Part shown: positions 17,839 to 25,830 of the stretch, in pieces
How positions within the stretch are numbered: position 1 is the stretch's first letter
How the letters are laid out: each line of letters starts with the position of its first letter
NCBI RefSeq assembly: GCF_014084045.1
Contig: NZ_CP043732.1
Coordinates: forward strand, 2,790,001-2,854,000
Direction of reading: 5' to 3'
DNA length: 64,000 bases
Source of the DNA: Microbacterium esteraromaticum
GTDB lineage: Bacteria > Actinomycetota > Actinomycetes > Actinomycetales > Microbacteriaceae
Program-made: the position numbers and the translations under genes
The notes under the pieces: model-generated
What the model was told of the DNA's origin: nothing
What the model saw: the letters and a program-made list of their open reading frames with translations, nothing else
The model's database searches: none

Positions 17839-18201
17839 ATGGCAGCGAAAGACGAGTTGGGACGGGTGGGTGAAGAGCGCGCGGCGCAGCACCTGAGCGC
17901 CTGCGGCTACGAGATCCTTGCGCGCAACTGGAGGTGCGCACAGGGCGAGATCGACATCGTCGCGGCGATGGGCGACCTGCTCTGCGTCGTCGAGGTGAAG
18001 GCCCGACGCTCCGCGGGCTTCGGTCACCCGTTCGAGGCGATCGATGAGCGTAAGCGACGGCGGCTCTGGCGGCTGGCGTTCGCATGGGCGCAGGCACACC
18101 CCGCGCAGGCGAGCGACCGACGGATCCGCCTCGACGTGATCGGGCTGACGGGTGCGGATGCTGCGACTGCCCATCTCGAGCACCTCGAGGACCTGTGGTG
18201 A
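17839..18201 (+). CDS. yraN: YraN family protein (UPF0102, predicted endonuclease)
   Basis: A protein of 120 residues with a restriction-endonuclease-like fold typical of the family. The core GRVGEERAAQHLSACGYEIL is followed by NWRCAQGEIDIVAAMGDLLC and VVEVKARRSAGFG, giving the E-(x)n-D-(x)n-ExK pattern of a PD-(D/E)xK nuclease site. No substrate is established. The ATG at 17839 gives the usual length; an upstream ATG at 17797 adds only non-conserved sequence. The stop overlaps the comM GTG start (GTGA), so it is coupled to the DNA-uptake/recombination genes downstream. Confidence 0.92.
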   Translation: MAAKDELGRVGEERAAQHLSACGYEILARNWRCAQGEIDIVAAMGDLLCVVEVKARRSAGFGHPFEAIDERKRRRLWRLAFAWAQAHPAQASDRRIRLDVIGLTGADAATAHLEHLEDLW

Positions 18202-19727
18202 GCACCGCGCGAACGTGGGCGGTCGCCCTGACCGGCGTCGATGGGCACATGGTCGAGGTCGAGGCCGATCTGAGCAGCCAGACCCCTGGCTTCCAGATCA
18301 TCGGCCTTCCGGACAAGGCGCTGGGCGAGGCGGCGCAGCGGGTGCGCAACGCCTGTGTGAACGCCGGGCTCGACTTCCCGCGTCGTCGGCTCACCGTCAA
18401 CCTCTCGCCCGCGAACCTGCCCAAGGCGGGGAGTGGATTCGATCTGAGTATCGCTGTCGCGACGCTCGCCACAGGGGGAGCTCTCCGCAGGGACTCGGTG
18501 CGCTCCACGGTGCACATCGGCGAGCTCGGCCTCGACGGCAGGCTCAGGCCCGTCCCCGGTGTGCTGCCCGCCGTGTACGCGGCGGCCCGCGCCGGGTTCA
18601 CGACGGTGATCGTGCCGCATGCCAATGCGGCCGAGGCCAGGCTCGTGCCCGGCATCGAGGTGCACGCCGCCGTGTCGCTCGCCGAGGTCGCCCTCCGGCA
18701 CGGAGCCGACGTCGAGCTGGTCGACGCGGATCCGGTCGAGATGCCCGCGGTGTCCGCTGAGCCCCTCGAGGTGCTCGACCTCGCCGACGTGATCGGTCAG
18801 GACGAGGCGGTCGATGCACTCGTCGCCGCGGCGGCGGGCGGACACCACATGATGCTCAGCGGCCCTCCCGGCGCAGGTAAGACGATGCTCGCCCGGCGGC
18901 TTCCCGGCATCCTCCCCGCCCTGACCGAGAGCGAGGCGCTGGAGGTTGCGGCGATCCGCTCGCTGACGGGGGAGGCGGTCACCAGGCTCGATGCGCTGGC
19001 GCCGTTCGAGGCCCCGCATCACAGCGCATCTGCTGCCGCACTGGTGGGCGGAGGGTCCCGCGCTCCCCGTCCAGGGGCGATCGTGCGCGCTCACCGAGGA
19101 GTGCTCTTCCTCGACGAGACGCCCGAGTTCCAGCGCACCGCACTCGACGCCCTCCGCCAGCCGCTCGAGTCGGGACGCATTGAGATCACCCGCGCCGGGT
19201 TCGCCGCGAGTTTCCCGGCCCGGTTCCAGCTCGTCCTTGCCATGAACCCCTGTCCGTGCGGCAGCTACGGCGTGCGTGGAGGCGAGTGCACCTGCCCGCC
19301 GATGGCCATCCGCCGCTACGCAGCACGACTGTCGGGGCCGCTGCGAGACCGGGTCGACATCGACCTGCAGGTGGCGCGCGTGTCGGCGTCGCGAGCCACC
19401 TCCGGAGAGCGCTCGACGCTGTCGACGGCAGCTGCGCGCGAGCGTGTCGCGCTCGCCCGCGCGACGGCCGCCGAACGATGGCGCGGCAGCCCGTGGCGGG
19501 TGAACGGCGAGGTGCCGGGTGAGCGGCTGCGGCAGGGTGCGCTGCGCCTGCCGCCTGCTGTGCGCGCCCCGCTCGACCGGGCTCTCGAACGGGGCACCGT
19601 GACGCTGCGGGCCTACGACCGGGTGCTGCGGATCGCATGGACGCTGAGCGACCTCGCAGGGCTGTCGTCACCCGGGGCGGACCAGCTCGGGCGCGCCTTG
19701 TTCCTGAAGAAAGGGCTGCTGACATGA
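18198..19727 (+). CDS. comM: YifB/ComM family Mg-chelatase-like AAA+ ATPase
   Basis: A protein of 509 residues, as usual for ComM. ComM is a hexameric helicase that promotes branch migration during natural transformation in proteobacteria; in actinobacteria its role is inferred. Domains: N-terminal S5-like domain (VEADLSSQTPGFQIIGLPDK), AAA+ core with Walker A SGPPGAGKTMLARRLPG (about residue 220) and Walker B GVLFLDETPEF, and a C-terminal zinc-type cysteine cluster NPCPCGSYGVRGGECTCPP. It starts at GTG 18198 overlapping yraN and ends overlapping dprA (ATGA), so the three form a tightly coupled set. Confidence 0.95.
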   Translation: MSTARTWAVALTGVDGHMVEVEADLSSQTPGFQIIGLPDKALGEAAQRVRNACVNAGLDFPRRRLTVNLSPANLPKAGSGFDLSIAVATLATGGALRRDSVRSTVHIGELGLDGRLRPVPGVLPAVYAAARAGFTTVIVPHANAAEARLVPGIEVHAAVSLAEVALRHGADVELVDADPVEMPAVSAEPLEVLDLADVIGQDEAVDALVAAAAGGHHMMLSGPPGAGKTMLARRLPGILPALTESEALEVAAIRSLTGEAVTRLDALAPFEAPHHSASAAALVGGGSRAPRPGAIVRAHRGVLFLDETPEFQRTALDALRQPLESGRIEITRAGFAASFPARFQLVLAMNPCPCGSYGVRGGECTCPPMAIRRYAARLSGPLRDRVDIDLQVARVSASRATSGERSTLSTAAARERVALARATAAERWRGSPWRVNGEVPGERLRQGALRLPPAVRAPLDRALERGTVTLRAYDRVLRIAWTLSDLAGLSSPGADQLGRALFLKKGLLT

Positions 19728-20899
19728 TCGCCACCGGACTGGAGCTCATCGACGACACGGAGCTGATCGATGCGGCGCGCCTGCTCCGGCCGGACGCGGA
19801 TCCCGTCGAGGTGGCCGCGCGCGTGGCGTGGTCGGTGCTCATCGAGCCGGGCGACGGCATCGCGGGGGCGCTGCTGCAGGAGCTGGGGGCGATCGAGGCG
19901 CTTCGCACCACGTTCGGCGAATCCCGCCTCGCGGTTCCCGGGGTCGTGCCCTCGAAGGCGCTGAGCGACGCGATGGCGCGCTGGCGTCCGCGCGCTCGCA
20001 CCCGCGCGGTGCGGGATGCCGTGCTTGCGGCGCGAAGCGTGGGAGCCCGGCTGCTGCTCCCGGGTGATGAGCAGTGGCCAGAGGGTCTGCAGGATCTCGA
20101 TGTGCACAGCCCTGTGCTGCTCTGGGCACGTGGGGACGCCGAGGGCCTTCGGGCCGGACGCGCGGTCGCGATCGTGGGAGCGAGGGCGGCCACGGGGTAC
20201 GGCGAGTCCGTCGCCGCAGAGCTGTCCGGCGATCTCGCGGCAGGTGGCGTTCTGGTGGTCTCCGGGGGCGCGTATGGCATCGACGGCGCGGCGCATCGAG
20301 CGGCGCTCGGCGCCGGCGGCGCCACGGCGGCCTTTCTCGCCGGCGGTGTCGATCGCGCGTACCCGATCGGGCATCAGCAGCTCTTCGACCGGATTCGGCA
20401 GGCAGGCGTGGTGCTCAGCGAGGTGCCCTGTGGCTCCGCGCCGACGAAGTGGCGGTTCCTCGCGCGCAACAGACTCATCGCCGCCGCAGGCCTGGCCACG
20501 GTGGTGGTGGAGGCCGGCTGGCGAAGCGGCACGCTGAACACGGCCGGACACGCCTCATCTCTCGGTCGCCCGCTCGGGGCGGTGCCCGGTCCGGTGACGT
20601 CAGCGGCATCGGCCGGGTGTCACCGCCTGCTCCGCGAGTTCGACGCGGTGTGCGTCACGAGTGCGCAGGAGGTCCGCGAGCTGTGGGGCGAGACCGATGC
20701 CTCAGCCGCCGTGTCGGCGCCGCCCGACCACGACCGCACCCGGCTGCTCGATGCGATGAGCGCCCGCAGCGCGCGGGAGGTGCCCGACATCGCCCGTCGC
20801 AGCGGCCTCTCCATCGAACGCGTGCGGGCACTGCTCGGACTGCTCGCGCTCGACGGATGCGCCGCTCAGCGCGAGAGCGGCTGGGTGCGGCTGGGCTGA
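19724..20899 (+). CDS. dprA: DNA-processing protein DprA/Smf
   Basis: A protein of 391 residues. DprA binds incoming single-stranded DNA and loads RecA during transformation. The Rossmann-like core is clear: AVAIVGARAATGYGESVAAE, then VVSGGAYGIDGAAHRAAL and FLARNRLIAAAGLATVVVEA. The N-terminal extension of about 120 residues and the C-terminal winged-helix (about 340-391, ARSAREVPDIARRSGLSIER) are also typical. It starts in a 4-base overlap with comM. Together with comM it hints that DNA uptake or processing genes are retained. Competence itself cannot be concluded, since no comEA/EC is present here. Confidence 0.95.
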   Translation: MIATGLELIDDTELIDAARLLRPDADPVEVAARVAWSVLIEPGDGIAGALLQELGAIEALRTTFGESRLAVPGVVPSKALSDAMARWRPRARTRAVRDAVLAARSVGARLLLPGDEQWPEGLQDLDVHSPVLLWARGDAEGLRAGRAVAIVGARAATGYGESVAAELSGDLAAGGVLVVSGGAYGIDGAAHRAALGAGGATAAFLAGGVDRAYPIGHQQLFDRIRQAGVVLSEVPCGSAPTKWRFLARNRLIAAAGLATVVVEAGWRSGTLNTAGHASSLGRPLGAVPGPVTSAASAGCHRLLREFDAVCVTSAQEVRELWGETDASAAVSAPPDHDRTRLLDAMSARSAREVPDIARRSGLSIERVRALLGLLALDGCAAQRESGWVRLG

Positions 20900-20953
20900 C
20901 GCCCGCGCGGCGCGGCAGACCATGGATCCGCGAGGGCGCGGCATGCTGGTCAG

Positions 20954-21856
20954 GTGCGGTATGCGAACGCTGTGGCGTCTTTCACGTCGTATCTCGAGCA
21001 GGTGCGGCGACTCTCGGCTGCGACGGTGCGCGCGTACCGCTCCGACCTCGCCGATCTCGGCTCAGTGATCGGCGACGCGGATCTGCGCGAGATCGATCTC
21101 GAGACCCTGCGCGAATGGCTCTGGCGCGCGACCCTCAGGGGTGACGCGCGGTCGACCATGGCCAGACGCGCGGCGGCTGCACGCTCCTTCTTCGGATGGG
21201 CCCATGAGAGCGAGCTGATCCCGGTCGACCCCAGCCTGCGTCTAGTCACCCCGAAGCGCGCGAAGACCCTTCCCGTGGTCGCCTCGAAGGACGCCATGCG
21301 CGAGCTGCTCGATCAGTACAGGGCCGCTGCCGCCGGCGGTGACGCGACAGCGCTTCGGGATCATGCCGTTCTCGAGGCGCTCTACGGCACCGGCGTGCGG
21401 GTGTCGGAGCTCTGCGGGATCGACATCGACGACGTCGACATGCACCGTCGCACGGTGCGCGTGCTGGGCAAGGGCTCCAAGGAGCGGGTCGTGCCGTTCG
21501 GCGCGCCCGCCGCCGACGCGATCGGGGCGTATGTCACTCGCGGCCGTCCCGCTCTGCTGGCCCGCGTCGACCGTGCGACACCCGCTCTGTTCCTCGGCGC
21601 CCGCGGTGCGCGCATCGGATCACGCACGGTCTACGCGCTGGTGGCTCGGGTGCTGAGCCCCATCGTCGGCGCCGAGCACATCGGTCCTCATGCGCTTCGT
21701 CACTCGGCGGCCACGCATCTGCTCGACGGCGGAGCCGACCTCCGCGCCGTTCAGGAGATCCTCGGGCACGCGAGCCTCGGCACGACTCAGATCTACACGC
21801 ACGTGTCGACAGAGCGCCTGCTCGACGGCTATCGCCTTGCCCACCCCCGCGCATGA
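20954..21856 (+). CDS. xerC: Tyrosine recombinase XerC
   Basis: A recombinase of 300 residues, the normal Xer length. With XerD it resolves chromosome dimers at dif. The N-terminal SAM-like core-binding domain covers about 1-95 (FTSYLEQVRRLSAATVRAYR). The catalytic domain shows ALYGTGVRVSELCGID with the first Arg, GKGSKERVVPFG with the Lys, HALRHSAATHLL with His and second Arg, and LGHASLGTTQIYTH with His and nucleophile Tyr. It starts at GTG 54 bases after dprA. Chromosomal-housekeeping context and the absence of flanking repeats argue against a phage or transposon integrase. Confidence 0.93.
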   Translation: MRYANAVASFTSYLEQVRRLSAATVRAYRSDLADLGSVIGDADLREIDLETLREWLWRATLRGDARSTMARRAAAARSFFGWAHESELIPVDPSLRLVTPKRAKTLPVVASKDAMRELLDQYRAAAAGGDATALRDHAVLEALYGTGVRVSELCGIDIDDVDMHRRTVRVLGKGSKERVVPFGAPAADAIGAYVTRGRPALLARVDRATPALFLGARGARIGSRTVYALVARVLSPIVGAEHIGPHALRHSAATHLLDGGADLRAVQEILGHASLGTTQIYTHVSTERLLDGYRLAHPRA

Positions 21857-21882
21857 GCGCGTGTCGGAGGGCGGGGCAGGCG

Positions 21883-22380
21883 TCAGCCGCTGCAGCAGGG
21901 GAGCAGCACCGCCCTCGGCACATCGCCGAACAGCGGCAGCGGATCGATGTAGACGCCGTCGCGCCGGACTCCCACGTGCAGCGTCCCACGCGTGGCATGA
22001 CCGCCGGACGCGACCGCGCCGATCGTCGCCCCCGCAGCGACCGTGTCCCCGGGGGCGAGCGACGACGTCACCGGCTCCCAGGTGCTCACGTACCCGTCGC
22101 CGTGGTCGATCGTGATCAGCGGACGATCGACGACGGTTCCGCGGAATGCCACGACGCCGCCCGCGGGAGCCGTAACCTCGATCCCCGCAGGCGCGGCGAC
22201 ATCCATCCCGCGATGGCCTGGCGCGTAGTCGTGCGCCGGGGCGCGGAACGGCTCGACCACCGTGCGGTTGCCTGCGACCGGCCAGACCCATGCTCCGCGG
22301 TCGGCCTCAGCGACCCCACCTGACCCGCCGCCTGCGGACACGGCGACCGAGAGCACGAGGGCGATGAGACGGGAGCGCAT
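21883..22380 (-). CDS. M23-family (LytM-like) secreted protein, probably catalytically inactive
   Basis: A protein of 165 residues with an N-terminal signal peptide (MRSRLIALVLSVAVSAGG) and one LytM domain. The zinc ligands are present: GHRGMDVAAPAG gives HxxxD and GTLHVGVRRDG the third His. The two catalytic histidines of LytM enzymes seem missing: the usual YAHL position reads TWEPV, and the usual HLH motif reads TLH. It may therefore bind peptidoglycan or activate an amidase rather than cut, as some divisome LytM factors do. ATG at 22380 follows GAAGG; an ATG at 22398 is less likely. It converges on xerC and is divergent from rpsB. Confidence 0.88.
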   Translation of the reverse strand: MRSRLIALVLSVAVSAGGGSGGVAEADRGAWVWPVAGNRTVVEPFRAPAHDYAPGHRGMDVAAPAGIEVTAPAGGVVAFRGTVVDRPLITIDHGDGYVSTWEPVTSSLAPGDTVAAGATIGAVASGGHATRGTLHVGVRRDGVYIDPLPLFGDVPRAVLLPCCSG

Positions 22381-22491
22381 CGAACAACCTTCGCGCATCG
22401 GTCCGCGCGCGTGGCCTGCGCGTCACGGTGACGGTGGAGAACCCCCGGATCACCTGGCCTGTGCAGGACGTTCTGATGCGGCGTGATCCTG

Positions 22492-22497
22492 TACACT
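22492..22497 (+). promoter_or_regulatory. Possible rpsB promoter (-10 TACACT)
   Basis: TACACT is the best -10 match in the 295-base gap between the M23 gene and rpsB, with no clear -35. It would give a leader of about 170 bases before rpsB. I see no strong hairpin in that leader beyond short GC pairings, and no other gene. Confidence 0.35.
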
Positions 22498-22675
22498 GAG
22501 GAAGCACCTCGAAATCGGGGTGACTACGCGTGCCCAGAGCGACTCCGGTCGCGGCATCCACTCCCACAGGTCCTGCTTTCGAGCGGGCGGGCGTGTGCCG
22601 GGCACCAGGACTGCCGGTCGACCGACCGGCGAATCAACCTCAACGACGCGAGAGCGTCAGAACTAGGAGAAGACC

Positions 22676-23518
22676 ATGGCTGTGGTCACCATCCGCCAGC
22701 TGCTCGACAGCGGCGTGCACTTCGGACACCAGACCCGCCGGTGGAACCCGAAGGTGAAGCGCTTCATCCTCACCGAGCGCTCGGGCATCCACATCATCGA
22801 CCTGCAGCAGTCGCTGTCCTACATCGACCAGGCGTACGACTTCGTCAAGGAGACCGTCGCACGCGGCGGCACCATCCTCTTCGTCGGCACCAAGAAGCAG
22901 GCGCAGGAGATCCTCGCCGAGCAGGCCGACCGCGTCGGTCAGCCGTACGTCAACCAGCGCTGGCTGGGTGGCCTCCTGACCAACTTCTCGACCATCGCGA
23001 AGCGTCTCGCGCGTATGAAGGAGCTCGAGGAGCTCGACTACGAGAACCCCTCCGCTTCGGGCTTCACCAAGAAGGAGCTCCTCCTCAAGAAGCGCGAGCT
23101 CGACAAGCTGCACAAGTCGCTCGGCGGCATCCGCAACCTGTCGAAGACCCCGTCGGCGCTGTGGGTCGTCGACGCGAAGCGCGAGCACCTCGCCATCGAC
23201 GAGGCCAAGAAGCTCGGCATCCCCGTGATCGGCATCCTCGACACGAACGCCGACCCGGACGACTTCCAGTACCCGATCCCCGGCAACGACGACGCGATCC
23301 GCTCGGTCTCGCTGCTGACGCGCATCATCGCCGACGCCGCCGCCGAGGGCCTGCAGCAGAAGCACAACCCGGACGCCGGCGACGCCGAGCCGCTCGCCGA
23401 GTGGGAGCGCGAGCTGCTCGAGGGTGCTGAGGCTCCGGCCGAGGCCGCTGCTGAGGCTCCGGCCGAGGCCGCTGCCGAGGTCCCGGCTGAGGCACCCGCC
23501 GAGGCAGACGCCAAGTAA
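22676..23518 (+). CDS. rpsB: 30S ribosomal protein S2
   Basis: A protein of 280 residues that binds the 30S head-platform junction late in assembly and helps recruit S1. The core includes [20 protein letters not shown], then [16 protein letters not shown] and [15 protein letters not shown]. After about residue 245 there is an Ala/Pro/Glu-rich tail made partly of exact DNA repeats (23426-23473). AGGAGA precedes the ATG. It is followed 44 bases later by tsf, the near-universal rpsB-tsf order, and the pair is closed by a terminator. Confidence 0.98.
   Translation: MAVVTIRQLLDSGVHFGHQTRRWNPKVKRFILTERSGIHIIDLQQSLSYIDQAYDFVKETVARGGTILFVGTKKQAQEILAEQADRVGQPYVNQRWLGGLLTNFSTIAKRLARMKELEELDYENPSASGFTKKELLLKKRELDKLHKSLGGIRNLSKTPSALWVVDAKREHLAIDEAKKLGIPVIGILDTNADPDDFQYPIPGNDDAIRSVSLLTRIIADAAAEGLQQKHNPDAGDAEPLAEWERELLEGAEAPAEAAAEAPAEAAAEVPAEAPAEADAK
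23426..23473 (+). repeat. Two perfect 24-base tandem repeats in the rpsB tail
   Basis: A 24-base unit at 23426-23449 is repeated exactly at 23450-23473. A degenerate third copy follows to about 23497. It encodes AEAPAEAA twice within the disordered S2 tail. Being in-frame, changes in copy number would alter tail length without breaking the gene. Confidence 0.8.
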
Positions 23519-23562
23519 GTCACCCCGCACACGTACAGACACGAAGCAAGGAGCCACCACAC

Positions 23563-24390
23563 ATGGCCAACTTCACCATCGCCGACATCAAGGCGCTGCG
23601 CGAGCAGCTCGGCACCGGAATGGTCGACACCAAGAAGGCGCTCGAGGAGGCTGACGGAGACGTCGAGAAGGCGACCGAGATCCTCCGCCTGAAGGGTGCG
23701 AAGGGCAACGCGAAGCGTGCCGACCGCTCCACCAGCGAGGGCCTCGTCGTCGCTCGCGAGATCGAAGGCGGCGTCACGCTGATCGAGCTCGCCTGCGAGA
23801 CCGACTTCGTCGCGAAGAACGAGCGCTTCATCGCTCTCGCCGACAAGGTCGCCGAGGCGGTCGCCGCCGTGGCCGCCGACTCGATCGAGGCTGCTCTCGC
23901 CGCTCCCGTCGGCGACCAGACCGTCGAGCAGCTGATCTCGGACGAGGCAGCCATCATCGGCGAGAAGGTCGAGCTGCGTCGCGTGCGCACCGTCACCGGA
24001 GACGCCGTCTCGGTGTACCTGCACCGCACCAGCAAGGACCTGCCGCCGCAGATCGGTGTCGTCGTCGCGTACAGCGGATCCGACGCGGACACCGCGCGCA
24101 GCATCGCCCAGCACATCTCGTTCGCGAACCCCTCGTACCTCACCCGTGAGGACGTCCCGGCCGCCGAGGTCGAGAAGGAGCGTGAGATCGTCACCGAGAT
24201 CTCCCGCAACGAGGGCAAGCCCGAGGCTGCTCTGCCGAAGATCGTCGAGGGTCGCGTCACCGCTTTCTTCAAGCAGGTCGCGCTTCTCGAGCAGGACTAC
24301 GCGAAGGACAACAAGCTCTCCGTGGCCCAGGTCGCGAAGGACGCCGGTATCACCGTCACCGACTTCGCCCGCTTCAAGGTCGGCGCGTAA
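23563..24390 (+). CDS. tsf: Elongation factor Ts
   Basis: A protein of 275 residues; the nucleotide exchange factor for EF-Tu. The N-terminal UBA-like domain covers MANFTIADIKALREQLGTGM and DTKKALEEADGDVEKA. The signature LIELACETDFVAKNERFIAL (TDFV contacts EF-Tu) lies at about residues 67-90. Two dimerisation subdomains follow. An AAGGAG site precedes the ATG. It is the second gene of the rpsB-tsf operon, ending in the hairpin at 24399-24429. Confidence 0.98.
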   Translation: MANFTIADIKALREQLGTGMVDTKKALEEADGDVEKATEILRLKGAKGNAKRADRSTSEGLVVAREIEGGVTLIELACETDFVAKNERFIALADKVAEAVAAVAADSIEAALAAPVGDQTVEQLISDEAAIIGEKVELRRVRTVTGDAVSVYLHRTSKDLPPQIGVVVAYSGSDADTARSIAQHISFANPSYLTREDVPAAEVEKEREIVTEISRNEGKPEAALPKIVEGRVTAFFKQVALLEQDYAKDNKLSVAQVAKDAGITVTDFARFKVGA

Positions 24391-24398
24391 CAACCTCC

Positions 24399-24429
24399 AG
24401 GGGGTTCGGATCTGCGATCCGGACCCCCT
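24399..24429 (+). terminator. Hairpin terminator after tsf
   Basis: AGGGGGTTCGGATC (24399-24412) pairs with GATCCGGACCCCCT (24416-24429) around a 3-base loop, with one G-T pair. TCTTCAT follows. It starts nine bases after the tsf stop. Confidence 0.8.
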
Positions 24430-24480
24430 TCTTCATGCCCTCGAGGCACTATCTTGAGACGGGACGAGAGGAACCCATAC

Positions 24481-25197
24481 ATGACCGAAGGCAACGGACG
24501 CCGGCGCGTCCTCCTGAAGCTCTCCGGCGAAGCGTTCGGGGGCGGCCAGCTCGGCGTCAATCCGGACATCGTCGGTCAGATCGCTCGTGACATCGCTGCG
24601 GCTGTCGACCGCGTCGAGATCGCGGTCGTCGTCGGCGGCGGCAACTTCTTCCGTGGAGCCGAGCTCAGCCAGCGCGGCATGGACCGCGGGCGCGCCGACT
24701 ACATGGGCATGCTGGGAACGGTGATGAACGCCCTCGCCCTGCAGGACTTCCTGGAGCAGGCCGGTGCCGCCACTCGCGTGCAGTCGGCGATCTCGATGAC
24801 GCAGGTCGCCGAGCCGTACATCCCGCTCCGAGCCGAGCGCCACATGGAGAAGGGCCGCGTCGTCATCTTCGGAGCGGGCGCCGGCCTGCCGTACTTCTCG
24901 ACCGACACCGTCGCGGCACAGCGCGCGCTCGAGATCGGCGCCGACGAGGTTCTCGTCGCGAAGAACGGCGTGGATGCCATCTACACGGCCGATCCGAACA
25001 AGGACTCCAGCGCCGAGCGCATCGAGCGCGTCACCTACCGTGACGCCCTGCAGCGCGGCCTCAAGGTGGTCGACTCCACGGCGTTCAGCCTCTGCATGGA
25101 CAACAACATGGACATGCGCGTGTTCGGCATGGAGCCCGCGGGCAACGTGACCAAGGCGCTGCTCGGCGAGCAGATCGGCACCCTCGTCACCTCCTGA
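24481..25197 (+). CDS. pyrH: UMP kinase
   Basis: Amino-acid-kinase-fold enzyme of 238 residues that phosphorylates UMP to UDP. Family segments: [20 protein letters not shown] (phosphate-binding), [34 protein letters not shown], and the nucleotide-site [15 protein letters not shown] at 24481 follows GAGAGGAACCC and begins the conserved core; an in-frame codon upstream at 24454 is not needed. It sits between tsf and frr in conserved order. A palindrome after its stop may end the transcript or regulate frr. Confidence 0.97.
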   Translation: MTEGNGRRRVLLKLSGEAFGGGQLGVNPDIVGQIARDIAAAVDRVEIAVVVGGGNFFRGAELSQRGMDRGRADYMGMLGTVMNALALQDFLEQAGAATRVQSAISMTQVAEPYIPLRAERHMEKGRVVIFGAGAGLPYFSTDTVAAQRALEIGADEVLVAKNGVDAIYTADPNKDSSAERIERVTYRDALQRGLKVVDSTAFSLCMDNNMDMRVFGMEPAGNVTKALLGEQIGTLVTS

Positions 25198-25215
25198 GCG
25201 CCTTGTCGCTCAGTG

Positions 25216-25241
25216 TCCGGCGACCAGTCGCCGGATAGAAT
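25216..25241 (+). promoter_or_regulatory. Palindrome abutting a TAGAAT -10 box upstream of frr
   Basis: TCCGGCGAC (25216-25224) and GTCGCCGGA (25227-25235) form a perfect inverted repeat. TAGAAT (25236-25241) begins on the next base. The frr GTG is 30 bases further on, with AAGGAG between. The palindrome could be an operator over the spacer, or a terminator stem for pyrH with no T-tract. Confidence 0.45.
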
Positions 25242-25271
25242 CGTTCGAAAACCACGACCTAAGGAGCACCC

Positions 25272-25826
25272 GTGATCGCGGACGTCCTCGCAGATACCAC
25301 CGCACGCATGACCCGCGCGGTCGACGCCGCCAAGGAGGACTTCGCCACGGTCCGCACAGGGCGCGCGAACCCTCAGCTCTTCCAGAAGCTGATGGTCGAC
25401 TACTACGGCTCGCCCACGCCGATCGCGCAGCTGGCGTCGATGGCGAACCCCGAGGCGCGCACCCTCATCGTCACCCCGTACGACAAGAGCGCGCTGAAGG
25501 CGATCGAGCAGGCCATCCGCGACATGCCCAATCTCGGTGCCAACCCGACGAACGACGGCAACATCGTCCGCGTCACGATGCCGGAGCTGACCGAGGAGCG
25601 TCGCAAGGAGTACGTCAAGCTCGTGCGCTCGAAGGGCGAGGACGCGAAGGTCCAGGTGCGCGGCATCCGGCGCAAGGCCAAGGATCAGCTCGACGCGCTC
25701 AAGAACGACGTCGGCGAGGATGAGATCGCCCGCGGTGAGAAGGAGCTCGACGCTCTGACCCGCCAGTACGTCGACGCGATCGACGACGCGCTCAAGCGCA
25801 AAGAGGCAGAGCTGCTCGAGGTCTGA
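25272..25826 (+). CDS. frr: Ribosome recycling factor
   Basis: A protein of 184 residues; with EF-G it splits post-termination ribosomes. It has the three-helix bundle plus beta/alpha domain. Seen: [20 protein letters not shown], then [20 protein letters not shown] and the C-terminal helix [19 protein letters not shown]. Starts at GTG after AAGGAGCACCC. It is four bases from cdsA, so the two are co-transcribed. Confidence 0.97.
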   Translation: MIADVLADTTARMTRAVDAAKEDFATVRTGRANPQLFQKLMVDYYGSPTPIAQLASMANPEARTLIVTPYDKSALKAIEQAIRDMPNLGANPTNDGNIVRVTMPELTEERRKEYVKLVRSKGEDAKVQVRGIRRKAKDQLDALKNDVGEDEIARGEKELDALTRQYVDAIDDALKRKEAELLEV

Positions 25827-25830
25827 CGGC

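Noticed and set aside
20954..21856. Phage or genomic-island integrase
   Set aside because: Length, motifs and the dprA neighbourhood match chromosomal XerC. No attachment repeats, excisionase or cargo genes are nearby.
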